Source: Haloferula helveola
Lineage (GTDB): Bacteria > Verrucomicrobiota > Verrucomicrobiia > Verrucomicrobiales > Akkermansiaceae
Reading direction: 5' to 3'
Length of the DNA stretch: 64,000 bases
Assembly (NCBI RefSeq): GCF_037076345.1
Contig: NZ_AP024702.1
Location: 1,922,001-1,986,000, forward strand
The notes beneath the pieces were generated by a model. That model had not been told where the DNA came from. It did no database searches and saw nothing but the letters and a program-made list of their open reading frames with translations. Shown in pieces: positions 35,224 through 44,320 of the stretch; the first letter of the stretch is position 1; each line of letters begins with the position of its first letter. The position numbers were made by a program, and so were the translations under genes.

Positions 35224-35330
35224 GGGGATTGGTGTTTGGGGTTGCTGCCGGGCTACGCGTCAAACGGGCCCCGGCATTCAACCGATTCATGGAGCCGGTG
35301 CCGGACGGCCGCAAGGAATTCCGGGATGAA

Positions 35331-35409
35331 CCACGAATGAACACGAATGAACACGAATGAACACGAATGAACACGAATGAACACGAATGAACACGAATGA
35401 ACACGAATG
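35331..35409. repeat. tandem 10-bp repeat array
   Basis: Seven exact copies of ACACGAATGA (35341-35410, last base changed) preceded by one variant (CCACGAATGA). Its reverse complement words (ATTCGTGT, CCATTCGTGT) recur at 35505-35535, so the array is an expanded arm of an imperfect inverted repeat. The whole 35224-35602 spacer has no gene. Confidence 0.85.
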
Positions 35410-35602
35410 TCTCGGAAGATGGAATTGAGACGGGGACCACAAAGCTGCCCCAGTCTTAGGACGAGAGGAACTCGCCTTCGTGGATCGGTGAGGGATCTGA
35501 AGCAGTATTCGTGTCCATTGGTGTCCATTCGTGTTCCAATCTCCGCTCCGCCATCAGCTTGGTGCTGGCAGGGCGTTCGCAGCGGCGGTAGATCCGGCGG
35601 AG

Positions 35603-36478
35603 ATGAACCGACTCTCCATCCTCGCTCCGCTGATCGTCGCGGCCGCCTGCAGCCTCGCCAGCGCCGAAGTGTCCGAACCGCTCCGCGTTCCGCTCTGGCC
35701 CGGCGAAGCCCCGGTCAGCCGTGACGGCACGGAACGGGAGAAGGCCGAGGTCTGGATGACCGTGCATCGTCCGGAAAAGCCCAATGGCACGGCGATGGTC
35801 ATCTGCCCCGGCGGCGGCTATGGCGGACTGGTCACCGGCGGCGAAGGGCACGGGATTGCGAAGTGGCTCGGCGGTCACGGCATCACCGGCGTGGTGCTCG
35901 AGTACCGCTTGCCGAAGGGCAGGCCGTTCGTGCCGTCGCATGACTCCAGCCGCGCGATCCGCACCGTCCGGAGCCGGGCGGCGGAATGGCAGATCAAGCC
36001 CGACCGCATCGGCATCATCGGATTCTCCGCGGGTGGTCATCTCGCGGCAACGACGCTCGTCCACTTCACCTCTGGCGATTCCCAGGCATCGGATCCCGTC
36101 GAACACGTCAGCTCGCGCCCAGACTTCGGTATCCTCGTTTACCCGGTCGTCAGCATGGGCGAGCACACCCACGGCGGAAGCCGCCAGAGGTTGCTCGGCA
36201 AGGAACCGAGCGACGAGCTCCTGAAATACTTCTCCCCCGAACTGCAGGTCACCAAGGCCACGCCGCCGGTGTTTCTCACCCACGCGCTCGACGACAAGGT
36301 GGTCGTGCCGGAGAACAGCCGGCTTCTCCATCAGGCGCTGGTCGACAAGGGCGTCGCATCGCGGCTGCTCGAGTTGCCGTCCGGCGGCCACGGCCTGAAC
36401 GGCTACAAGGGACCGATGTGGGACAAGTGGCAGAAGGAATCGCTAGAGTGGCTGCGCGAACTGAAGCTGATGCCCTAG
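35603..36478 (+). CDS. secreted alpha/beta hydrolase (acetyl-xylan-esterase-like)
   Basis: 291 residues from the ATG at 35603 (MNRLSILAPLIVAAACSLAS signal peptide). The alpha/beta-hydrolase/esterase core: oxyanion region VICPGGGYGGL, nucleophile elbow GFSAGGHLA, catalytic-acid region LTHALDDKVVVPENS and histidine GGHGLNGY. It belongs to the BD-FAE/axe-like group that de-esterifies plant or algal polysaccharides, although substrates vary. The genome context of sulfatases and DUF1080 fits a carbohydrate-esterase role. Confidence 0.88.
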   Translation: MNRLSILAPLIVAAACSLASAEVSEPLRVPLWPGEAPVSRDGTEREKAEVWMTVHRPEKPNGTAMVICPGGGYGGLVTGGEGHGIAKWLGGHGITGVVLEYRLPKGRPFVPSHDSSRAIRTVRSRAAEWQIKPDRIGIIGFSAGGHLAATTLVHFTSGDSQASDPVEHVSSRPDFGILVYPVVSMGEHTHGGSRQRLLGKEPSDELLKYFSPELQVTKATPPVFLTHALDDKVVVPENSRLLHQALVDKGVASRLLELPSGGHGLNGYKGPMWDKWQKESLEWLRELKLMP

Positions 36479-36578
36479 CAGACGTTTTCAAGAAGCACTC
36501 CGACCTCTGGAGCCAGAGCTGCCATCGCCCGATCGAGAAGATTCGAACCGGAAAACAGCAAGACTGGTATGACCCGCA

Positions 36579-36653
36579 ATGGACCGCGAGCTTCAGCTCG
36601 CCCCGGAGCCAGAGCTGCCGGAATGACGGGGCGAGCTGAAGCTCGCGGTCCAT
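36579..36653. repeat. perfect 26-bp inverted repeat
   Basis: ATGGACCGCGAGCTTCAGCT... (36579-36604) and its exact reverse complement at 36628-36653 with a 23-base loop. It sits between the convergent esterase and PQQ-propeller genes and could terminate both, though no T runs follow; it resembles a mobile palindromic element. Confidence 0.8.
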
Positions 36654-36688
36654 TTCGGTCCAAGGCCTTGCGACCTCTTCCGGCCCCA

Positions 36689-38026
36689 TCAGGGTTGGGC
36701 CTCGATCCGATATACATGGGATCGGGTGCGGAGGTACATGGCTTTGCCATCAACTGCCGGTGAGGCCATGAAGCCGTCATCGAGATGGTTGGTGGCGATC
36801 ACTTCCATCTCGCCCTTCGGGTCGACCACGATCGTGTCGCCCTCCTCGCTCAGGTAGTAGAGACGGCCATCGGCATAGACACCGGAGGCCGAGAAGCGGC
36901 CCTGCAGCGCGGTCACCTTCTCGATCTTGCCGGACATGGCATCGATGCGGCTCAGGATGCCCAGATCGGATGTCACATAGACTTTCCCATCGACGACCAG
37001 CGGCGATGAGAGCGTCGGGATGCGCTTGAAGACATCCCACTCGACATGCGAGCCGGTGATGTCGCCGTTCATCCCGCCATCGAGTTTCACTCCGAGCAGG
37101 TGGGCCTTGCCGAAGCCGGTGTTGATGATCGCCATCTTGCCATCGACGAATACCGGGCTGGCGGCGTTCGAAAAGCCGTCGTAGGTGACCTTCCAAAGCT
37201 CCTTGCCGGTCTTCGCCTCGTAGCCGTAGCACGCCTTCGCCCCGGGACTGACGAGCTGCACCGTTCCGTCGACCGTCACGAATCCGGGTGTCGAGTAGGC
37301 TTTCCGGAAGTCCCCGTCGCCGCGGATCTTGCCGTTCGGTTCGACGTCGCCGAAGTCGGTCGTGCGATCCGTCTTCCAAACCGTCTCACCCGTCTTGCGG
37401 TCGAGCGCGACCAGATACTGCACGTCGACGCCGTCCATCGAAAGGATCAGCGTTTCCCCGTAGAGAACCACCGAAGATCCCGGGCCGCGGAAGTGCCGGC
37501 AGGGCAGATCGCGACGCTGCCAAACGACCTTGCCGGTCTCCCGGTCGAGCGCCGCGGTGCCGTAGCTGCCGAAGTGAATGTAGACCCGTTCTTCGTCGAT
37601 GGTCGGCGAGCACGAGCCGTAGCTGTTCACCCGGTTGCTGAGCGGCTCCGGGTTCTCGTTTTCGAAAAGCAGCAGGTCGTGGAGTTTCTCGCCGGTCGCC
37701 TTGTCGAGGCAGACGGCATACATCTTCTTCCCGTCCTCGGTCGCGTTGGTCATCCAGACCTGGTCACCCATCACCGCCGGCGTCGACCACGCGCGACCGG
37801 TCACCGGCGTTTTCCAGACAACGTTCTCCTTCTCGCTCCATTCGACCGGGAAACCATGCGGTTTCCCATCGTCACGAGCGGGGTAGGAACCATCGCCATT
37901 CGGCCCGCGGAACTGCGGCCAATCGGCCGATGCCACCAGCGCGGCGCCGACGCCAAGTTTGCCCACCAGAAGCGACACTGAAAACCGCCGCCATCGGCGG
38001 GCGGCGATGAATCCGGCCTTACCCAT
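36689..38026 (-). CDS. secreted PQQ-binding-like beta-propeller protein
   Basis: 445 residues from the ATG at 38026. After an N-terminal basic/hydrophobic leader (about 1-35) comes ADWPQFRGPNGDG, the usual start of this secreted family in Planctomycetes and Verrucomicrobia. It then has seven to eight propeller repeats such as LDKATGEKLHDLL, LDRETGKVVWQ, LDRKTGETVWK, YEAKTGKELWK. The family shares the propeller with PQQ alcohol dehydrogenases and BamB but lacks a visible dehydrogenase active site, so catalysis is doubtful. Its start overlaps the preceding lipoprotein gene by eight bases. Confidence 0.85.
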   Translation of the reverse strand: MGKAGFIAARRWRRFSVSLLVGKLGVGAALVASADWPQFRGPNGDGSYPARDDGKPHGFPVEWSEKENVVWKTPVTGRAWSTPAVMGDQVWMTNATEDGKKMYAVCLDKATGEKLHDLLLFENENPEPLSNRVNSYGSCSPTIDEERVYIHFGSYGTAALDRETGKVVWQRRDLPCRHFRGPGSSVVLYGETLILSMDGVDVQYLVALDRKTGETVWKTDRTTDFGDVEPNGKIRGDGDFRKAYSTPGFVTVDGTVQLVSPGAKACYGYEAKTGKELWKVTYDGFSNAASPVFVDGKMAIINTGFGKAHLLGVKLDGGMNGDITGSHVEWDVFKRIPTLSSPLVVDGKVYVTSDLGILSRIDAMSGKIEKVTALQGRFSASGVYADGRLYYLSEEGDTIVVDPKGEMEVIATNHLDDGFMASPAVDGKAMYLRTRSHVYRIEAQP

Positions 38027-38609
38027 CCGTTCTTTCGACCACATACTCACCCACCGCATCGCCCAACATCGCGGCGACCTTCTGCAGGCGACCGCTGGTC
38101 GAGGGAGCGAACATCGCATCAAAAGGAATGCCGTGAACCGCCTCGACGTGATCGATCCGCCGACCGGAGCGATCGGTGATCACCACGTTGTAGTTCACCC
38201 TGCTGACCGCATTCCACGCGGGGATCCGGTAGTAACCGGTATCGATCATCGAAACCGTCGGAGTGATCACGAACGGCGCGGACGAGTCGCCCATCGTCGC
38301 GCTCACCCCGCCATCCGCTGCGGACGACTGGACATGGTCCGTGAAATACTTGGCGATCCAGCGTTTGTCCTCGTCCCAGTCCGCCCACGAATCCGCACCG
38401 ATCCCGGCCTTGTAGGCCTCCTCCGATTTGCCATCGACCCTGAGATCCACATACTTCACCGGCTTCACCTCAAAGCGCTTCGCGCCGACCAGAGGGTTCG
38501 GGTTCGCCTGCGCGACCGGCGTGACAAAACTCGGAGCACAGCTGGCCAGAAGACCGCAGAGTGCGATAAGGAGAAGCGGAACGGTCTTTCTGAAGCTCGG
38601 GAAGTTCAT
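38019..38609 (-). CDS. lipoprotein, unknown function
   Basis: 196 residues from the ATG at 38609. The signal peptide ends in the lipobox LLASC (Cys near 23). The mature protein has no recognised family; segments FVITPTVSMIDTGYYRIP and NYNVVITDRSGRRIDHVEAVHG suggest a beta-rich domain like some outer-membrane-linked lipoproteins. Its end overlaps the PQQ-propeller start, indicating co-translation, and it lies 72 bp after the DUF1501 stop on the same strand. Confidence 0.7.
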   Translation of the reverse strand: MNFPSFRKTVPLLLIALCGLLASCAPSFVTPVAQANPNPLVGAKRFEVKPVKYVDLRVDGKSEEAYKAGIGADSWADWDEDKRWIAKYFTDHVQSSAADGGVSATMGDSSAPFVITPTVSMIDTGYYRIPAWNAVSRVNYNVVITDRSGRRIDHVEAVHGIPFDAMFAPSTSGRLQKVAAMLGDAVGEYVVERTDG

Positions 38610-38681
38610 CGGGCGTTTCGATAGGATCGGTGGCGAGTTGAGTCGATGCAATTCGCGTTCGATGTGGCGACCCGACAGCAC

Positions 38682-40127
38682 TTAGGCGAACAGGTCCATC
38701 ACCGGTTCGCCCTTGCCGTCCTTGGTGGCGTAGAACGGACGCTTCTCGATGTCGTAGGAGGTCTTCGGGCTGATCCCCATCGCTTGGAAGATGGTGGCAT
38801 GGAGGTTCTCGATGCTGACCGGGTTCTCGATCGCGAGGCACGGACGCTCGTCGGCGGTCGCGCCGTAGAGGAAGCCCTTCTTCATGCCGCCGCCGAACAT
38901 CACCACCGAGGTGCCGCCGGTGAAGTGACGGTGGAGGCCGTAGTGCTTCATCTCCTTGATCACATCGGTCTTGGCCCGCGACTGGTCGCGCGCGGTGCTG
39001 CCGGGAACACCCTCGATCATCATGTCGCGGCTGAACTCGCTGGCGATGATCACCAGCGTCCGGTCGAGGATGCCGCGGGCTTCCAGATCCTTGATCAGGG
39101 TCGCGATCGGACGGTCTACCTCCTTGTGCAGGCGGTCGACGGTGGTGTGGCCGTTCTCGTGGGTGTCCCAGTGGAGGAACGGAACATACTCGGTGGTGAC
39201 CTCGACGAAACGCGCGCCGTTTTCCACCAAGCGTCGGGCCAGCAGGCAACCGCGACCGAATCGGCCGGTGTCGTACTGCTTGTAAACGTCCGGATCTTCG
39301 AGCGTGAGGTCGAAGGCTTTGCGTTCCGGAGAGCCGAGCAGTCGGTGCGCGTTGTCCAAAGAACGCAGCATCGACTCCTGGTGGTAGTCGCTCAGTTGCT
39401 CGCCCTTCGGCGAGTTCTTCAGCAGGTCCTGCAGCGCCTTGTAGCGCTTCGAAAAGCGGTCGGCCGACATGTCGCCCGGCGGTTTCACCGCTTCCGATGC
39501 CTTTTCCGGATAGGGCAGGTTCATCGGGCTGTATTCGCTGCCGAAGAAGCCGCCGGTGGTGAAGGCCTTGAGCTCTTCCGACTCGCCGTGCCCTTCGAGG
39601 CGCTGTCCGATGTTGATGAAGGGCGGCATGACTTCGTTGCGCGGGCCGAGCACCTTGGCCATCCATGCCCCGATGTGCGGCGCGGCCACGGTCGTCGGCG
39701 GGACATAGCCGGTGTGCCAGTGATACTGGTGACGGGAGTGCAGGATGTTTCCAAGGTCGGCCTGGACGTGCGAGCGGATCAGCGTCGCGCGGTCCATCAC
39801 GCCGGCGATGTTTTCCAGCCCCTTGCAGATCTTGATGCCGTCAACGTTCGTATCGATCGCCGGGAAGGTGCTGATGATCTTCTCGACCGGAGTGCCGACT
39901 TCGAAAGGCATGTAGCGTTTCGGGTCGAAGGTCTCGGGCGCGGCCATGCCGCCAGCGAGCCAGATCAGGATGCACGAGTCGGCGGTCGGATCGGGGTGAT
40001 CGGGAGCGTCCTCGGCACGCAAGCGCGGCGCGCCGCCGAGCAGGGTCGCGGCGGCGGTGCCGGAGAGCGCGTTGAGGAAACGGCGGCGGGTCAGCGAAGG
40101 ACGGGATTCATCGTACCAATCGTTCAT
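38682..40127 (-). CDS. DUF1501 protein, Tat-exported
   Basis: 481 residues. A twin-arginine signal (LTRRRFLNALSGTAAATLLGG) precedes the DUF1501 domain, related to the alkaline-phosphatase/sulfatase superfamily: ILIWLAGGMAAPETFDPK, MDRATLIRSH, HHQYHWHTGYVPP-like region, RLVENGARFVEVTTEY, WDTHENGHTTVDRLH and IIASEFSRDM. It pairs with the DUF1549/DUF1553 gene 13 bp upstream. This partner arrangement is typical of Planctomycetes and Verrucomicrobia; function not established. Confidence 0.93.
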   Translation of the reverse strand: MNDWYDESRPSLTRRRFLNALSGTAAATLLGGAPRLRAEDAPDHPDPTADSCILIWLAGGMAAPETFDPKRYMPFEVGTPVEKIISTFPAIDTNVDGIKICKGLENIAGVMDRATLIRSHVQADLGNILHSRHQYHWHTGYVPPTTVAAPHIGAWMAKVLGPRNEVMPPFINIGQRLEGHGESEELKAFTTGGFFGSEYSPMNLPYPEKASEAVKPPGDMSADRFSKRYKALQDLLKNSPKGEQLSDYHQESMLRSLDNAHRLLGSPERKAFDLTLEDPDVYKQYDTGRFGRGCLLARRLVENGARFVEVTTEYVPFLHWDTHENGHTTVDRLHKEVDRPIATLIKDLEARGILDRTLVIIASEFSRDMMIEGVPGSTARDQSRAKTDVIKEMKHYGLHRHFTGGTSVVMFGGGMKKGFLYGATADERPCLAIENPVSIENLHATIFQAMGISPKTSYDIEKRPFYATKDGKGEPVMDLFA

Positions 40128-40140
40128 GGGAAGGTTGGTT

Positions 40141-42045
40141 TCAGTTCACGTAGTGGAATTCGGGAAGCATGAAGACCATCCAGAGAAGGTCTTCCATGCC
40201 GGCGGCGGTGGCGGGTTTGCCGACGAGGGCCTCTGCGATCATCCGCTCTTCGGTGGTCGGCTTGCGGGTCAGGGCTTCGAGGAAAAGCCGGTCGATCACG
40301 GCGGCCGGATCCGGTTGGGCCATGAGTTGCTTGGCTCCCTCTTTCAGCAAGCCGGACAGCTCGGGACCGTTGGCGAGGTTGATGGCTTCGAGGGTGGTCA
40401 GGAGATCGGGGCGTGCGGAGACGACCTGCTCGCGGTTCGGGCGACCGAGCGCCGCCTGCAACGCGTCGCGCGGGGCGAAGACGGTGCGGATCGGCCGGTT
40501 GTCCCAATCCTTCAACCCATGCGCATCCATCACCGCCTTGAGCTGACCGCCTTGGGCGCCGCCTTTGAACGCCTTGCCGTCGGGTTTCGGCCAGACACCG
40601 GTGACGCGGCGGATCGAATCGAGGAACTGCTCGGCCGTCATCCGCTTCCGGACCGGTCCGCGGAAGACGTAGGGCCCGCTTTCCTCCGAGCGAACGACCG
40701 CCTTCGACTGATAGGTCCGCGACGTGAGGATCAGCTTCAGCACCGCCTTTAGGTCGTAGTCGGATTCGACCATCTTGTTGGCGAGCAGATCGAGCACCGG
40801 CTCGCTCCACGGCTCGGTGCCCATCGCATCGACCGGATGAACGATCCCCCGCCCCATCAGGCGGTCCCACAGGCGGTTCACGATCGTCCGCTGCATCCGG
40901 CCGTTCTCCGGGTGGGTCATCAGGTCGGCGAGCTGGGCCAACCGCTTGTCGCGCGGCGCCTCAGGGTCGATCTGCCCGAGCTCCGGGAAAATCCATGCCG
41001 CCTTGGCCGTCTGGCCGGTCGGCTTGTCGCAGCGGTGCAGTTCGAGCGGCTTCTCGGAGTAAATCGCGGCCAGGTTGTAGGCATCCTCGAGCTTCCAGCT
41101 GTCGATGAAGCTGTCGTGGCACGACGCGCACTTCATGTTGATGCCCAGCAGCACCTGCGAGACGTTCTGCGAAAACTGGATCTCACGGGTCTGGCTGGCA
41201 TTCACCTCGCCGCGCCACTTGATGCCTCCGATGAAGCCCTTCGCCTCCGGCTTCACCATCAGCTCGCGGACGAAGTCGTCGTACGCCTTGTTCTCCAGCA
41301 GTCCCTTGTAGAGCCATGCGGTTACCTGGGTCCGGCCGCCGTCGATGTAGCCGGTGCCGGAGTACTCGTTTCGCAGCAAGTCGTTCCAAAAGGTCATCCA
41401 GTGCTCGGCGTAGCGGGTCGAGTCGCCAAGCGCGCGTTCGATCGCGGCGTCGCGGTCGAGCCGGCCCGATGCGGACAGCATCGCCCGCGCGTCCTCGCCC
41501 GGAGGCAGCCCGAGCACATCCATCCACAGGCGGCGCAGGAACACCTCGTCGCTCACCGGCTCCGGCGGCGTGATCTCGTTGGCCGTGAAATACTCACGCA
41601 CCAGCAGGTCGATCGGGTTGGTTCCCGGCGCACCCTCGGGCACCTCGACCGGTCGCGGCTTCAGCGGCGGCTCGTAGCGATCCTCGGCAAACGTGAAGCC
41701 TTCTTCCCACGGCAGGTCGGCGGCCATCCAGCGGCGCAGGATGTCGACCTCGTCCGGGGTCAGCGCGTCCTTGCCCTTGTCCGGCGGAGGCATTTTCTCG
41801 TCCGGATCGTCGCTCAGCACGAGTTCGAGCAGCAGGGAACGGTCCGGCTTCTCGGTGTCGGTGACGTCGGCGTCGAGCACGAGGGCCCGGGTGTTCATCG
41901 AGAAGCCGCCCTTCGACTTTTCGCCGCCGTGGCATTCCACGCAGTGCTTCTGCAGCAGCGGCACCACTTCGTGGGCGAAGTCGACCTCGGCCAGCACCGG
42001 GGCGGTGCAAAGCAGCGAGAAAAGTCCGAGATTTCTCAGGCGCAT
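40141..42045 (-). CDS. planctomycete cytochrome protein PSCyt1-DUF1549-DUF1553
   Basis: 634 residues from the ATG at 42045. The signal peptide is followed by the PSCyt1 haem motif CVECH (Cys near 35) and MPPPDKG. DUF1549 (FLRRLWMDVLGLPP, DSTRYAEHWMTFWNDLLRNEY) includes the second haem-like motif CASCH, and DUF1553 follows (RTIVNRLWDRLMGRGIVHPVD, LILTSRTYQ, RKRMTAEQFLDSI). Probably a multihaem surface or periplasmic protein. A -10-like TAGGTT lies five bases upstream of its ATG, and it is divergent from the paralogous gene at 42225. Confidence 0.93.
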   Translation of the reverse strand: MRLRNLGLFSLLCTAPVLAEVDFAHEVVPLLQKHCVECHGGEKSKGGFSMNTRALVLDADVTDTEKPDRSLLLELVLSDDPDEKMPPPDKGKDALTPDEVDILRRWMAADLPWEEGFTFAEDRYEPPLKPRPVEVPEGAPGTNPIDLLVREYFTANEITPPEPVSDEVFLRRLWMDVLGLPPGEDARAMLSASGRLDRDAAIERALGDSTRYAEHWMTFWNDLLRNEYSGTGYIDGGRTQVTAWLYKGLLENKAYDDFVRELMVKPEAKGFIGGIKWRGEVNASQTREIQFSQNVSQVLLGINMKCASCHDSFIDSWKLEDAYNLAAIYSEKPLELHRCDKPTGQTAKAAWIFPELGQIDPEAPRDKRLAQLADLMTHPENGRMQRTIVNRLWDRLMGRGIVHPVDAMGTEPWSEPVLDLLANKMVESDYDLKAVLKLILTSRTYQSKAVVRSEESGPYVFRGPVRKRMTAEQFLDSIRRVTGVWPKPDGKAFKGGAQGGQLKAVMDAHGLKDWDNRPIRTVFAPRDALQAALGRPNREQVVSARPDLLTTLEAINLANGPELSGLLKEGAKQLMAQPDPAAVIDRLFLEALTRKPTTEERMIAEALVGKPATAAGMEDLLWMVFMLPEFHYVN

Positions 42046-42224
42046 GGGCGAACCTACGCACCGGACCGCCAAAGTTCATCGCAAAAATCGCCTGCCGAAG
42101 GGGTCAAAATCGGATAGGTTTCGCGGACTCGGGCATCTCCGAGGCCCCATTTTGCCGGACCCCGGCACAAAATGAACTTCCCCGCGCAACTTTCTGAGTC
42201 ACAGCGCGGTAACTGACCTATCCG
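42046..42224. promoter_or_regulatory. divergent promoter region between cytochrome operons
   Basis: 179 bp separate two head-to-head starts. TAGGTT (42056-42051 on the minus strand) is five bases before the left gene. TAACTG near 42210 is a weaker candidate for the right gene. No operator repeat was recognised. Confidence 0.4.
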
Positions 42225-44309
42225 ATGAAAGCGACCTTCCTGACCCTGCTCCCCGCCCTCGTCCTTGTGGCGGGCGCCAAACCGCTGCCGGAAAAGACCG
42301 TGCGCCAGGCGGCGGCCAAGATCGACCAGCTTCTCGAGCAGGACCTGAAGACCGCCGGCCTCAAGCCGACCGCCCGGATCGACGACGCGACCTTCCTGCG
42401 CCGCGCCTACCTCGGAATCATCGGACGTATTCCCTCCCACGACGAGGCCACCCGTTTCCTCAGCGACAAGTCGGCCGACAAGCGCCACGCGCTGATCGAC
42501 GAACTCGTCGCCTCGCCGGGTTTCGACTCGCACCTCTTCAACTGGACCGCCGACCTGCTGCGGGTGCAGACCAGCCAGGAGCAGTTCGGGCTGGGCTGGC
42601 ATGTCTGGCTGCGCAAGTCGCTGGCCGAGGACAAGCCGTGGGATGACATGGTTCGCGAGATGCTCGGCTCGGAAGGCCACACAGTTTCCGACCCGGCGGT
42701 CGGCTACTACCTGCGCGACCGCAACATGCAGCTGGATAACTTCAGCAACACGATGCAGGTCTTCCTCGGCCGCCAGATCGGCTGCGCCCAGTGCCACGAC
42801 CATCCCTTCGACGACTGGTCGCAGTACGAATACTACCAGATGGCCGCCTTCGGTGGCGGCTTCCAGTACCGCAGTCAGGAGGCCGAGAAAACGGTCCGCA
42901 ACCTCTCGATGACGATCCTCGAGAAGGATCAGAAGAAGAAGGCCGCTCCGAAGGCCGACTTCGCTCCCGCCAACAAGGCGGCGGAGGCCAAAGCGAAGGC
43001 CGCGAAGATGAAGGCGGAACGCGAAAAGAAGGCCCGGGCGATGCGCGCCGAACGCGAGCGCAAGCAGCAGATGCAGCGCAAGCTCCAGACCCTCTCGCGC
43101 CAGTTCCGGCCGCTGTTCAAGGACTTCGCCAAGAACGCGCTGCACGACAACCCGTCGGTCGCGCTGACCCTGCCGGAAGACTACCAGTACAGCGACGCCA
43201 AGCCGGGCTCGGTCGTGTCGGCCGAGACGCTCTTCGGCCGCCGCCTCAAGGACGTCGCCCCGGAGGAACGCCGGCAGCTCTTCGCCGAGTGGGTCAGCTC
43301 ACCGGAGAATCCGTATTTCACCAAGGTCATCGCCAACCGCATGTGGCAGCGCACCTTCGGTCACGGACTGGTGGATCCCGTCGATGATTGGGACGAGGAC
43401 TCCGAGACGCTTCACCCGGAGGTGCTGGCCTACCTCGAAACGACGATGAAGGGCGTGGACTACGACCTCCGCCAGTTCCTGCGCATCCTTTTCCACACCC
43501 GGCTCTTCGAACGCGAATGCCTTACGGAGGAACCGGCCATGGGACTGCCTCTGGCGTTCCGCGGCCCCGCACTCACCCGGATGAGCGCCGAGCAGATCTA
43601 CGACTCGTTCCTCGTACTCACCCGCGGCAAGGTGAACGACGCGCCGACGCAGGCCTTCGAGCGCAAGTGGGACGACTACCGCAAGAAGGTCTCCGACCTC
43701 CTCAACGCCCCGGCTCGGGACATGGTGATCCTCGCCGAGTCCGCACGGGCCGGCGAAGAGCTCCGTCGCGAGGCCCAGTCCGAACAACGCGCCGCCCAGA
43801 AGAAGCTGGCCGAGGCGAAGACGGAGGAGCAACGGCGGCAGGCGCAGCGCGAACTCGCCAAGATTCGTGAAAAGGTCCAGGAGGCCCGTATGATGGCCGA
43901 GCCGGTCATGCGCTACACTCGCGTCGGCAACGGCAAGCGCGACTCCGGCCTCCGTGCATCGGAGCATCCCACACCATTCCGGGCGGGAACGCTCGTTCGC
44001 GAGTTCGGCGGCTCCGACCGCGAAACGCCGTCATCGGCCCACACCACTGCCACCGTCCCTCAGGCACTCGCCTTGCTCAACGACTACCAGATGGACGTGT
44101 TCCGCGGCAAAGGCAGCTCCCTCGGCCGCAACATCGAGGCAATCAAGTCGCCGGAGAAGCGCATCGAGACCCTCTTCATCACCCTCTACGCCACGCCTCC
44201 GACCGAGGAGGAAATCGAACGCTACTCGAAGTTCGCCGAGGACCGGATCGCGCTGCGCGACCTCGCCCGCGCGATGCTTACCTCCAACCGTTTCCTCTTC
44301 ATCCAGTAA
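42225..44309 (+). CDS. DUF1549-DUF1553 cytochrome-like protein
   Basis: 694 residues with a signal peptide ([18 protein letters not shown]). DUF1549 region: [19 protein letters not shown], and the haem-type motif [26 protein letters not shown]-like block near residue 187. An Ala/Lys/Glu-rich charged insertion (about 235-300) with coiled-coil composition separates it from DUF1553 ([29 protein letters not shown]). A second charged helical stretch (about 515-560) interrupts DUF1553. Unlike the protein at 40141 it lacks the N-terminal PSCyt1 domain. It is followed 11 bp later by DUF1501. Confidence 0.92.
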   Translation: [694 protein letters not shown]

Positions 44310-44320
44310 TCCCGACCGCC

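Noticed and set aside
35331..35409. CRISPR or coding repeat
   Set aside because: Units are contiguous 10-mers without spacers; the frames through it give only a short repetitive peptide.
36689..38026. PQQ-dependent dehydrogenase
   Set aside because: Propeller repeats are present but there is no clear PQQ-site or haem domain, and the family start WPQFRGP marks non-dehydrogenase secreted propellers.
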